A stretch of 64,000 nt of DNA from positions 62,001 through 126,000 of the forward strand of contig DASUEU010000089.1 of the NCBI GenBank assembly GCA_036274895.1. The letters are read 5' to 3'. Both the position numbers and the translations under genes were made by a program. Positions 35,802 through 44,347 of the stretch are shown here, in pieces. The notes below the pieces were generated by a model. That model saw only the letters and a program-made list of their open reading frames with translations. It did no database searches and was not told the DNA's origin. The stretch's first letter is position 1. The number at the start of each line of letters is the position of its first letter. This DNA is from CALMKX01 sp036274895 (GTDB lineage: Bacteria; Acidobacteriota; Thermoanaerobaculia; Multivoradales; SZUA-115).

Positions 35802-38307
35802 GGCTCTGATTCGGGAGATTCGCCTCGCCACCCGCAACCTGCTGCGCAGCCCGGGCTTCGCTGCCGTCTCCGTGGCGGCACTGGCCCTGGGGATCGGCGC
35901 CAACGCCGCCATCTTCAGCCTGGTGAGCGCGGTGATGCTCTCGCCCCTGCCCTATCCGGAGGCCGCTCGGCTCTACAACGTGTTCCTGCAACAGGAGGGG
36001 GACGCAACGCGGGCCCTGGTACCGGAGCGCCTCCCCTGGTCGTACCCCAAGTTCCAAACTCTGCGCGAGCAGTCGACGCCGTTCGCCACCCTGGCCGGTT
36101 TCACCGACGACAGCTTCAACTGGACCGCCGGCGAGGAGCCCCAGCGCCTCCAAGGGGAGTACACCAGCGCCGAGTACTTCGGCCTGCTGGGCCAGAAGCC
36201 CATCCTCGGACGCCTGTTCACCGCCGAGGAAGACTCCCCGGCGGGCGATTCGGCGGTGATGCTGCTCTCCGAACGGCTCTGGCGGCGCAGCTTCGGGGGG
36301 AGCCGGGAAGTGCTCGGCCGCGCGGTCATACTCGACCGCCAGTCCTTCGTCGTGGTGGGTGTGCTGCCGGCCGGCTTCCGGGGCTTGAGCGAGAAGGCCG
36401 AGCTGTGGATTCCTCTCGCCTCGGCCCGTCTGCTGATGTACCCGGAGGCGCTGACCGAGGAGCACAATCACTGGTTCGAGGCCATCGGCCGGGTGGCTCC
36501 CGAGGTGATCGGGGCGCCCAACCCCGATCAGCTGGCCGCCGCCGGCCGGGCGGTCGAGGCAGCGCATCCGATCCCGGCCGAGTACTCCGACGGTAGCCGC
36601 TGGACCGCTGCGGCCCTGCCTCTCGAAGCCGCACGCCGGGACCCGCTGCTGCGCCGGGCCCTGATGGTGCTCCTGGTGGCGGTGGGGGCGGTGCTGCTGA
36701 TCGCCTGCGCCAATCTCGCCAACCTCCTGCTGGTCCGGGGCGCCGGCAGGCGCCGGGAGCTGGCCCTGCGCACCGCCCTGGGTGGCACCCGCTGGCAGCT
36801 GGTGCGCCAGCTGCTGACCGAGAGCCTGCTGCTCTCCGTGGCCGGCGCGGCCGTGGGGCTGCTGCTCGCCGCCTGGGCGGTGGAGCTGCTGCGTTCCCTG
36901 CGGCCGGAGGTATTGGGCGGCTGGGGGATCACCTCTTCGGAGGGCACCGCCCTCGCCGGGGCGGGCTTGGACGGCCGGGTGCTCGTCTTCTGTGGCCTGC
37001 TGGTCCTGCTGGTACCCCTCCTGGTCGGCCTGGTGCCGGCCCTGCGCGCCGTGCGGGCGGACCTCGCCAGCGGCCTCAAGGAGGGTGCCGCCGTGCTCAC
37101 CGGCGCCGCGCTCCGGCGGCGGGGACTGGGCCGAGGCGCCCTGGTGGCGGCGGAGTTGGCCCTGGCCCTGGTGCTCCTGGTGGGAGCCGGCCTGCTGCTG
37201 CGTAGCTTCGCCGGCCTCGCCCGCCAGGACCTCGGCTTCCGCCCCGAGGGGGTCCTGACCGCGCGCTTCACCCCCTCCTCCGGCGACTACGACCAGCAGA
37301 CCGGGGCGCAATTCCACGCCCAGCTGGTCGAGCGCCTCGCCGCCCTGCCGGGAGTGGTCTCCGCCTCTCTCGCCACCTGCGCCCCGGCCTCGAGCGGCTG
37401 CAACCGCACCCGGGTCACCCGGCTGGACGGGCGGCCCGTGCCGCTGGCCGAAGCGCCCGCCGTGGGCGTGCACTTCATCACCCCCGGCCACCTGCGCAAC
37501 CTGGGAGTGCCGATCCTCGAAGGCCGCGAGCTCAGCCGCGACGACCGTCCGGACACGCCGCGGGTGGCGATCCTCAGCGCCACGGCGGCCCGCACCCTCT
37601 GGCCCGGCCAGTCGGCCCTGGGCAAGCGGCTGGCGGTGGGGCAGGGAGGCTTCCGGGGTGAGGACCAGGCGGAGGTGATCGCGGTGGTCGGGGACGTGCG
37701 CTACCAGCGACTCGAGGAAGAGCCGGTGGCCGACGTCTACCTGTCGTCGGTCCAGACCTATCCGCTGGCCCGACTGCTCTTCGTGCGCACCGAGGGTGAC
37801 CCCCTCGCCCTGGTGCCGGCCGTCCGCGGGGCGGTGCGCGAGCTCAACCCCAACCTGCCCCTCTACAGTGTGCGCACCATGTCCGAGCGGCTGGGCGACG
37901 CCCTCTCCCGCTCCCGCTTCGCCAGCCTGCTGCTCGCGGTCTTCGCCGGCCTGGCCTTGCTGCTCGCGGCGATCGGCGTCTACGGCGTTCTGGCCTATAC
38001 CGTGGCCCAGCGGCGCCGCGAGATCGGCCTGCGCATCGCCTTGGGCGCGGAGCGCTCGTCGGTGGCGGGCCTGGTGCTGCGCCAGGGCATGGCGCTCGCG
38101 GGGGTGGGAGTAGGGGGAGGTCTGGCCCTGGCATTCCTGGGAGCGAAGGCTCTCGGCGCGCTGCTCTACGGGGTCGGGCCCGGGGATCCGCTGACCTTCG
38201 TGCTGGTGCCCCTGCTGCTGCTCGCCGTGGCCCTCGCCGCCTGCCTCGTGCCGGCCCTCTCCGCCGTCCGGCTCGAGCCGATGGCGGTTCTGGGGCAGGA
38301 CACCTGA
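35800..38307 (+). CDS. ADOP-type (acidobacterial duplicated orphan permease) MacB/FtsX permease
   Basis: 835 residues; ATG 35800 after GAGGAGG. Two MacB-like halves: spans at ~20-45, ~285-310, ~340-360, ~395-420, ~445-470 and three near the C-terminus. The N-terminus RLATRNLLRSPGFAAVSVAALALGIGANAAIFSLV is the family signature (partly quoted). Two FtsX cores are visible: LLIACANLANLLLVRGAGRRRELALRTALGGTRWQL and LAAIGVYGVLAYTVAQRRREIGLRIALGAE (both in part). No ABC ATPase gene adjoins it. This orphan, duplicated form is characteristic of Acidobacteriota and supports the taxonomic guess. Confidence 0.88.
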   Translation: MALIREIRLATRNLLRSPGFAAVSVAALALGIGANAAIFSLVSAVMLSPLPYPEAARLYNVFLQQEGDATRALVPERLPWSYPKFQTLREQSTPFATLAGFTDDSFNWTAGEEPQRLQGEYTSAEYFGLLGQKPILGRLFTAEEDSPAGDSAVMLLSERLWRRSFGGSREVLGRAVILDRQSFVVVGVLPAGFRGLSEKAELWIPLASARLLMYPEALTEEHNHWFEAIGRVAPEVIGAPNPDQLAAAGRAVEAAHPIPAEYSDGSRWTAAALPLEAARRDPLLRRALMVLLVAVGAVLLIACANLANLLLVRGAGRRRELALRTALGGTRWQLVRQLLTESLLLSVAGAAVGLLLAAWAVELLRSLRPEVLGGWGITSSEGTALAGAGLDGRVLVFCGLLVLLVPLLVGLVPALRAVRADLASGLKEGAAVLTGAALRRRGLGRGALVAAELALALVLLVGAGLLLRSFAGLARQDLGFRPEGVLTARFTPSSGDYDQQTGAQFHAQLVERLAALPGVVSASLATCAPASSGCNRTRVTRLDGRPVPLAEAPAVGVHFITPGHLRNLGVPILEGRELSRDDRPDTPRVAILSATAARTLWPGQSALGKRLAVGQGGFRGEDQAEVIAVVGDVRYQRLEEEPVADVYLSSVQTYPLARLLFVRTEGDPLALVPAVRGAVRELNPNLPLYSVRTMSERLGDALSRSRFASLLLAVFAGLALLLAAIGVYGVLAYTVAQRRREIGLRIALGAERSSVAGLVLRQGMALAGVGVGGGLALAFLGAKALGALLYGVGPGDPLTFVLVPLLLLAVALAACLVPALSAVRLEPMAVLGQDT

Positions 38308-38322
38308 GGCCGGGAGGCAGCC

Positions 38323-38844
38323 TCAGGCCTTGACGCCGTAGCGCTCGGCGAGGACGCCGAGGTGATGGCGCACGTGGCCGGCCATGATGAAGGCCAGGGC
38401 GCGGACGGAAACCGTCCGGCCGTTGGCCGTGCCCACGCGCTGGCAGGCCTCCGGGCTGAGCCGGTCGAGCAGGGCGAGATTGCTGCGCCGCAGTGCCACC
38501 AGCTCCTCGGCCAGCTGCGAGAGGGTCGCCCGGTCGTAGTCCGAGGCGGCGACGTAGAGGTTCTCGTCGAAGCCGGGCAGGGGTGTGGTGTCCCCCCGCG
38601 AGAAGCGCAGCGCTCGGTAGCTGAAGATGCGCTCGGCGTCGATCAGGTGGCCGAGCACCTCGCGCACGCTCCACTTTCCCTCGGCGTAGCGGTAGCCGCC
38701 GCGCTCCGCGGGAGTGGCGTCGGCGAGCGAGCGCAGGTCATCGATCTGGCGCGCCAGTTCGACCATCGCGTCGTCCCCGGGTACCAGCGCCAGGTAGGGA
38801 GCGTAGAAGTCGGCGTACTCGTCTTCGCGGGGCCGGTCGATCAT
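38323..38844 (-). CDS. DinB-family protein (DinB_2)
   Basis: 173 residues; ATG 38844 with GAGGAG upstream. Four-helix bundle with a histidine-based metal site: VREVLGHLIDAERIFSYRALR near 60-80 and IMAGHVRHHLGVL near 155. YRYAEGKWSVREVL is the typical opening helix. Members bind Ni or Zn and may be thiol-dependent S-transferases; the substrate is unknown. Confidence 0.9.
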   Translation of the reverse strand: MIDRPREDEYADFYAPYLALVPGDDAMVELARQIDDLRSLADATPAERGGYRYAEGKWSVREVLGHLIDAERIFSYRALRFSRGDTTPLPGFDENLYVAASDYDRATLSQLAEELVALRRSNLALLDRLSPEACQRVGTANGRTVSVRALAFIMAGHVRHHLGVLAERYGVKA

Positions 38845-38945
38845 GGTCGGGTTCTCCTCGGTCGGGAGGCCACTCTATCGCGCGGGAGTGCCGCCGACTC
38901 GCGGACTTCGCATACGCTAGGGCGCAACTTCGAAAGGAGAGGTCC

Positions 38946-40172
38946 GTGCGCCTTGACGTGCTGGGGATGGTCCTCGCGGGGGGAGAGGGCAAGCGCCTCG
39001 CGCCCCTGACCGCCGACCGCGCCAAACCGGCCGTGCCCTTCGGCGGCCAATATCGACTGATCGACTTCGTGCTGTCCAACCTGGTCAACTCGGGCCTGCG
39101 CAAGATCGTGGTGCTCACCCAGTACCTCTCGCACAGCCTCGACCGCCACTTGGCGCAGACCTGGCACCTCTCTCCCCTGCTCGGCAACTACGTGGTCACC
39201 GTTCCGGCGCAGATGCGCACCGGCCCCCGCTGGTTCGCCGGCTCGGCCGACGCCATCTATCAGAACTTGAACATCCTGCTCGACGAGCAGCCGAAGTACG
39301 TCGCCGTCTTCGGAGCCGACCACATCTACCGGATGGACATCCGGCCCATGCTCGAGCAGCACGTCGCCACCGGCGCGGGGCTGACCGTTGCGGGCATCCC
39401 GGTGCCGATCGCCGAGGCGAGCGCTTTCGGGGTCATCGGTGCCGGCAAGGGAGGGCGGATCAAGTCCTTCGTCGAGAAGCCCGCCGAGCCGCCGGCCATG
39501 CCGGGGGACCCGGACCATGCCCTGGCCTCGATGGGCAACTACCTCTTCACCACCGACGTGCTGCGCGACGCGATCGCCGCCGACGCCGCCAACCCCAGCT
39601 CCCAGCGGGACATGGGCCGCAACATCGTGCCCGCCCTGGTTGCCGCCGGCGAAGCCTGGGTCTACGACTTCGGCACCAACCAGGTGCCCGGCCAGGGGGA
39701 GCGGGAGCGCAGCTACTGGCGGGACGTGGGCACCCTCGACGCCTACCACCAGGCGTCCATGGACCTGGTGGCGGTGGAGCCGATCTTCGACCTCTACAAC
39801 CGCGAGTGGCCGATCCTCACCTGGCAGTACCCACATCCCCCCGCGAAGTTCGTGCACGAAGGGGGCGACCGCTCCGGCCGCGCCCTCAACTCCCTGGTGA
39901 CGGCCGGGGTGATCGTCTCCGGCGGCACGGTGCGGCGCTCCATCCTCTCGCCGCGGGTGCGCGTCAACTCCTATGCCCAGGTGGAGGACAGCGTGCTGTT
40001 CGAGAACGTCGACGTGGGCCGTAACGCCGTGGTCCGCCGGGCGATCATCGACAAGAACGTGCGCATCCCCGCCGGCGAGCTGATCGGCGTCGATCTCGAG
40101 CGGGATCGCGAGCGCTTCACCGTCTCGGAGGACGGGGTGGTGGTGATCGCCAAGGGGACGGTGCTCGACTAG
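38946..40172 (+). CDS. glgC: Glucose-1-phosphate adenylyltransferase
   Basis: 408 residues; GTG 38946 preceded by AAAGGAGAGG. Nucleotidyltransferase motifs: VLAGGEGKRLAPLTADRAKPAVPFGG (partly quoted), YRLIDFVLSNLVNSG, LVASADAIYQN-like WFAGSADAIYQN, VAVFGADHIYRMD, GVIGAGKGGRIKSFVEKP, and C-terminal left-handed beta-helix repeats. It forms ADP-glucose, the committed step of glycogen synthesis in the cytoplasm. No other glg gene is in the window. The stop overlaps the convergent GT39 gene by 4 bp (CTAG). Confidence 0.95.
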   Translation: MRLDVLGMVLAGGEGKRLAPLTADRAKPAVPFGGQYRLIDFVLSNLVNSGLRKIVVLTQYLSHSLDRHLAQTWHLSPLLGNYVVTVPAQMRTGPRWFAGSADAIYQNLNILLDEQPKYVAVFGADHIYRMDIRPMLEQHVATGAGLTVAGIPVPIAEASAFGVIGAGKGGRIKSFVEKPAEPPAMPGDPDHALASMGNYLFTTDVLRDAIAADAANPSSQRDMGRNIVPALVAAGEAWVYDFGTNQVPGQGERERSYWRDVGTLDAYHQASMDLVAVEPIFDLYNREWPILTWQYPHPPAKFVHEGGDRSGRALNSLVTAGVIVSGGTVRRSILSPRVRVNSYAQVEDSVLFENVDVGRNAVVRRAIIDKNVRIPAGELIGVDLERDRERFTVSEDGVVVIAKGTVLD

Positions 40173-41851
40173 AGTCGCCGGTAGACCACGTAGTAGGTCC
40201 GGCCCTTGCGGTCGGGAAGGGCGGCCACCGGCTCGTAGTGGCGCTCGAGGTAGGCCGCGAGGCGGGGGAACTTGCGCACTGGGTACTTGGCCCAGGTGCG
40301 GTGATCGCCCGGTGAGGTGTCGATGATCAGCACCGGGGGCGTGGCCTCGAGCTCCCTCATCAAGATGTCCCAGGCTCCCGGCACGATGTGGGCCGAGGTG
40401 TCCACCCCCGGGCGATGGTTCTCCCAGGGCAAGAGGCCGGTCAGGTAGTTGGCGTTGCTGTAGCGGGTGGCCGGCCGGCGGCCGGAGAGCACGTAGACCT
40501 CCGGGTCGTAGCCCCAGACGAAGATCTTGTCCTCCGGCCGGGTGGTCTCGGCCAGGAAGGCGAGCAGCTTCTCGCGGGGGACGTTGGGGCGCGCGGGCTG
40601 ATCGAAGCTGAGCAGGGCGAGATCTCGGCGGTACCGCCACAAGGGCAGAGCGAGGCCCACGGCCACCGTCACCACCAGCAGGGAGCGCAGCAGGGCCGGC
40701 GCGAAGCCTCTCCAAGCCCCCGCCCTGCCGGCGGCCAGCCACAGCTCGCGGAGCAGCAACGCCGCCGTCAGGCAGGCCGGGGCCAGCAGCTGGATGAAGT
40801 AGTGGCCGAAGTTGCGCCCGCCGTAAGAGGCGCCAAAGAAGGCGGCGAGCAGCCACAGGGTGACCAACAGCCGTGCGTTGACGGCCCTTCGTCCCCACTG
40901 GGCGAGGCCGAACGCCGCTCGCGCCCCGGCCACGACGGCGGCGGCGAAGAGCAGGGGGTTGGCCCGCAGGTAGTGCCGCCGGAACTCCCAGGGGTTGAGC
41001 GCGGCGAGGCGGTCGGCCAGGGGCACCACGGCCGTGTAGTGCTCGACGTTGTAGCTCCAGAAGTAGAGGTAGAAGTCGCCGAGCGCCCCGTGGGCCGCGA
41101 AGTAGGCCACGGCCCCGGCGACGGCGAGGCAGAAGCCGCCGGCCAGGGCCAGGGCGCGAACCAGGGTCTCGCGGCGCCAGAGCAGGCCCTCCTTCCATTG
41201 CCACAGCAGGAGAAAGCCGCCGGCCGCCATGCCGTCGAAGACCGCTGGTTGCTTGGACAGGAACGAGGCGCCGAAGGCCAAACCGGCCCAGAGGAACGTG
41301 CGCGGCCTCGCCCCTCGCGACAAGCCTCGCCACAGGGCCAGCATGCCCAGGGTCGAGAAGATCAGGATCGGCCACTCGGTGTGGAACGCCAGCATCTGGC
41401 TGCGGCGATAGGTGAACGAGGAGATGGCGAGCAGGAAGGCGGCGAGGGTGCCGGCCGACCCGCCCATGCCCTCGTCCAGGCCCAGATCCCGGGCCAGCTC
41501 GTTGCCGAAGCGGTAGAGCAGCCAGCAGCCGGCCAGGATCAGCAGCAGCAGGGCCCAGTGCACGGCCAGCATGTTGTTCTTGCCGGCGAGCAGGAAGGTG
41601 GCGGCGTAGAGCAGGTAGGTGACGGGGCCCCGCTGGTCGATGGCGTCACGGTAAGGCACGCCGCCCTCGAGCCAAGAGGTGGCGATCAGCGCGGAGACCG
41701 CCTCGTCGACGTCGCGGATGGGGCGGTCGGCCAGGGGCAATCGCAAGGCGCAGAGCAGGGCGAAGAGGGCGAGGAAGAACGCGGCCCGGGGCGCCAGGGC
41801 TCGCCGGCGAGAGGGCGAGGCGGCCGGGGCCTCGGAGGACGGAGCGCTCAT
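40169..41851 (-). CDS. Membrane glycosyltransferase, GT39/ArnT-like
   Basis: 560 residues with about 11-12 hydrophobic segments. The first periplasmic loop contains RPIRDVDEAVSALIATSWLEGGVPYRDAIDQRGP (partly quoted), whose DVDEA and D..RGP elements are the PMT_2-type active-site acidic pair. The last ~110 residues are soluble (FVWGYDPEVYVLSGRRPATRY). It would transfer sugar from polyprenyl phosphate to a protein or lipid acceptor in the periplasm. Confidence 0.87.
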   Translation of the reverse strand: MSAPSSEAPAASPSRRRALAPRAAFFLALFALLCALRLPLADRPIRDVDEAVSALIATSWLEGGVPYRDAIDQRGPVTYLLYAATFLLAGKNNMLAVHWALLLLILAGCWLLYRFGNELARDLGLDEGMGGSAGTLAAFLLAISSFTYRRSQMLAFHTEWPILIFSTLGMLALWRGLSRGARPRTFLWAGLAFGASFLSKQPAVFDGMAAGGFLLLWQWKEGLLWRRETLVRALALAGGFCLAVAGAVAYFAAHGALGDFYLYFWSYNVEHYTAVVPLADRLAALNPWEFRRHYLRANPLLFAAAVVAGARAAFGLAQWGRRAVNARLLVTLWLLAAFFGASYGGRNFGHYFIQLLAPACLTAALLLRELWLAAGRAGAWRGFAPALLRSLLVVTVAVGLALPLWRYRRDLALLSFDQPARPNVPREKLLAFLAETTRPEDKIFVWGYDPEVYVLSGRRPATRYSNANYLTGLLPWENHRPGVDTSAHIVPGAWDILMRELEATPPVLIIDTSPGDHRTWAKYPVRKFPRLAAYLERHYEPVAALPDRKGRTYYVVYRRL

Positions 41852-41908
41852 CCCGGGGAGTCTGCCTGGGCCGACATGAAGGCAGGATGAACGCCGCCCC
41901 GAGAGCCC

Positions 41909-42955
41909 TCAGTAGCCTTCGCCCTCGGCCGGAGCCTGCGCCTTGCCGCGATGCAGGCGGAATAGCACCACGAAGTAGCCGACGGCGAGCGCGAAGCCCA
42001 GTGGCCACCACAGCATCCCCACCCGCAGTGCGTGCTCGCTCGAGGCGGCGTTCTCGGCGGTGAGCGAGGCGCCGCCACCGGGCACGGCCTTGATCATGGT
42101 CGGGTAGATCGAGGCCGCCGTGGCCGCCAGCAGCCCGAGCAAGAAGGCCGAGGAGCCGAGGAAGGCCGTGAGGTCCCGGCCGCGCCGGCGCGCCACCAGG
42201 CTGGCCACGAGCCCGGCCAGGAAGAGAGCCGTGGCGAGCCAGGCGAGAGGCCGTGCCGCCAGGCCGGAGAGAACCTCCGGCGCCAGGGCCGCGGTGGCCC
42301 AGCTCGCGAGCAGCCAGAGCACGACCACCGCCGGGAAGAGCAGGCCGGCGAGGGTGCGGGCGCGCTCCCCCACGGCGCCGTCGGTCTTCCAGACGAGGAA
42401 GAGAGCGCCGTGGTGGAGGATGGCGACCAGGGCGAAGACCCCGGCGAGGACGGTGTACCAGTCCAGGATGCCGAGCTCTCCGGACGGCGAGAACGAGCCG
42501 AACAGGGGCAGGGAGAACCAGCCGTCGGCCGCCAGCGGCACACCGCGCAGCAAGTTGCCGAGGGCTGCCCCGAACAGCACCGGGGCGAGGACCGAGGCGA
42601 AGGCCAGCACGGCGTCCCACACCGAGCGCCACATGGCGTCGCCGACGTGGGAGCGCAGCTCGATGGCGACGCCGCGCAGGATCAGCACCCAGAGCACCAG
42701 GAAGATCGCCAGGTAGAAGCCGGAGAGGCCCGAGGCCAGCACCTTGGGGAAAGCCAGGAAGAGCACCCCGCCGGCGGCGAGCAGCCAGACCTCGTTGCCG
42801 TCCCAGAACGGGCCGATGGCCGCGAGCACCTGGCGGCGCTCGCGATCGGCCTTGGCCACCAGGCGTGAGAGGGCGCCGGCGCCGAAGTCGAAGCCGTCCA
42901 TCACCACGTAGACCGCCACCATCACCGAGGCGATTGCGAACCAGAGCATCTCCAT
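41909..42955 (-). CDS. cydB: Cytochrome bd oxidase subunit II
   Basis: 348 residues; ATG 42955 has GAGGAGG seven bases upstream, preferable to an earlier GTG or ATG. Landmarks: the N-terminal VMVAVYVVMDGFDFGAGAL, IGPFWDGNEVWLLAAGGVLFLAFP, GVAIELRSH, and about eight to nine spans. Subunit II supports CydA; together they reduce oxygen to water with quinol at the inner membrane. Directly follows cydA (10 bp). Confidence 0.95.
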   Translation of the reverse strand: MEMLWFAIASVMVAVYVVMDGFDFGAGALSRLVAKADRERRQVLAAIGPFWDGNEVWLLAAGGVLFLAFPKVLASGLSGFYLAIFLVLWVLILRGVAIELRSHVGDAMWRSVWDAVLAFASVLAPVLFGAALGNLLRGVPLAADGWFSLPLFGSFSPSGELGILDWYTVLAGVFALVAILHHGALFLVWKTDGAVGERARTLAGLLFPAVVVLWLLASWATAALAPEVLSGLAARPLAWLATALFLAGLVASLVARRRGRDLTAFLGSSAFLLGLLAATAASIYPTMIKAVPGGGASLTAENAASSEHALRVGMLWWPLGFALAVGYFVVLFRLHRGKAQAPAEGEGY

Positions 42956-42965
42956 CGCGACCTCC

Positions 42966-44306
42966 TCAGTGAGCAGCCGGGGCACCCAGCGGCTGCGGGC
43001 CGTGGGCGATCTCGCGGCCGACCAGGCCCAGGAAGAGCAGGCCGAGCACCAGGTAGAGCCCGGCGAAGCCCAGCAGGGTGAACAGGACCGAGCCTCCGTG
43101 AACGGTGGGCGAGGCTCCCTCGGCGGTGCGCATCAACCCATAGACCAGCCAGGGCTGGCGGCCCAGCTCGGTGGTCATCCAGCCCGCGGTGTTGGCGATG
43201 TAGGGGAAGGGGAAGGCCAAGGCCAGCACCCACAGCAGCCGACGGCTCCCCTCCAGGCGTCCACGGGCGAGCTGGAGGCCCGCCACCAGCATCAGGGCGA
43301 TGAACAGAGTGCCCAGGCCGACCATGACGTGGAAGGCGTAGTACAGCAGCTCGATGTTGGTGGGCCAGACGTCCTCCGGGAACTCGGAGAGCCCGCGGAC
43401 GTTGGCCGAGAAGTCGCCGTAGGCGATCCAGGAGAGGATCCTGGGCAGGAAGATCGGGTTGTCGAGCTTGCGCTCGGCCACATTGGGCTGGCCGATCATG
43501 GCCAGCGGGGCACCCGGTCCGCTCTCGAAGCGGCCCTCCATGGCCGCCAGGGTCACCGGCTGGTGGGCCGCCACCATCCGGCCCTGGTGGTGGCCGGTGG
43601 GAAAGGCCACCAGCAGCGACGCCGCGAGGCCGGCGATCACCCCCACGGTGAGCGAGGCCCGCGCCACCGGCGCGTGCTGGCGGCGCAGGGTCCAGAACGC
43701 TCCCACCGCCGCCATCACGAAGGAAGCGGTCACCAGCGAGGCCATCTGGTTGTGCAGGAACTGGGCGATGCCCCACGGGTTGCCCAGCAGCTCTCCCAGG
43801 CGGGCGACCTGGAAGGTGCCGTCCTCGGCGATCCGGTGGCCCACCGGATGTTGCATGAAGGCGTTGGTCGCGACGATGAAGTAGGCCGAGAGCCAGCTGC
43901 CCAGGAAGAGCAAGAGGGCGGCCCCGAAGTGGAGCTTCGGCCCCAGCCGGCGTTCCCCCCAGACCAGCAGGGCGAGGAAGCTCGACTCGAGGAAGAAGGC
44001 GAAGATCCCTTCCATCGCCAGGGTCTGTCCGATCACGCCGCCGGTCTGGTGCGAGAAGGCGGCCCAGTTGGTGCCGAACTGGAACTCCATCGGCACGCCG
44101 GTGACCACGCCCATGGCGAAGTTGAGGCCGAAGATGCGGATCCAGAAACGCGCGGCGTCGTTCCGGGCACTGTGGCCGGTGCGCAGCGCCAAGGCCTTGA
44201 GGACGACGATCAGCAGCGCCAGGCCCATCGTCAGCTGCGGGAAGAGATAGTGATAGGTGATGGTGAAGCCGAATTGCAGGCGGTGCCAGAACAGTGGATC
44301 TGTCAC
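42966..44306 (-). CDS. cydA: Cytochrome bd oxidase subunit I
   Basis: 446 residues from GTG 44306. Landmarks: FWHRLQFGFTITYHYLFPQLTMGLA with heme-ligand His near 19, NFAMGVVTGVPMEFQFGTNW, EGIFAFFLESSFL with Glu99-type residues, TNAFMQHPVG, and the C-terminal GWMTTELGRQPWLVYGLMRT. The Q-loop between spans 6 and 7 is short, as in the CIO/short-loop class, and Met393-type ligand context is retained. It binds hemes b558, b595 and d and oxidises quinol. First gene of cydAB. Confidence 0.95.
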   Translation of the reverse strand: MTDPLFWHRLQFGFTITYHYLFPQLTMGLALLIVVLKALALRTGHSARNDAARFWIRIFGLNFAMGVVTGVPMEFQFGTNWAAFSHQTGGVIGQTLAMEGIFAFFLESSFLALLVWGERRLGPKLHFGAALLLFLGSWLSAYFIVATNAFMQHPVGHRIAEDGTFQVARLGELLGNPWGIAQFLHNQMASLVTASFVMAAVGAFWTLRRQHAPVARASLTVGVIAGLAASLLVAFPTGHHQGRMVAAHQPVTLAAMEGRFESGPGAPLAMIGQPNVAERKLDNPIFLPRILSWIAYGDFSANVRGLSEFPEDVWPTNIELLYYAFHVMVGLGTLFIALMLVAGLQLARGRLEGSRRLLWVLALAFPFPYIANTAGWMTTELGRQPWLVYGLMRTAEGASPTVHGGSVLFTLLGFAGLYLVLGLLFLGLVGREIAHGPQPLGAPAAH

Positions 44307-44347
44307 GGTGCTCCGCTTCCCGCCCCTCGTGGGGCTGCAGGTCTGGT

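Noticed and set aside
38841..41375. 844-codon minus-strand frame opposite glgC
   Set aside because: glgC is unmistakable on the plus strand; only the part below 41851, in another frame, is a real minus-strand gene (GT39).
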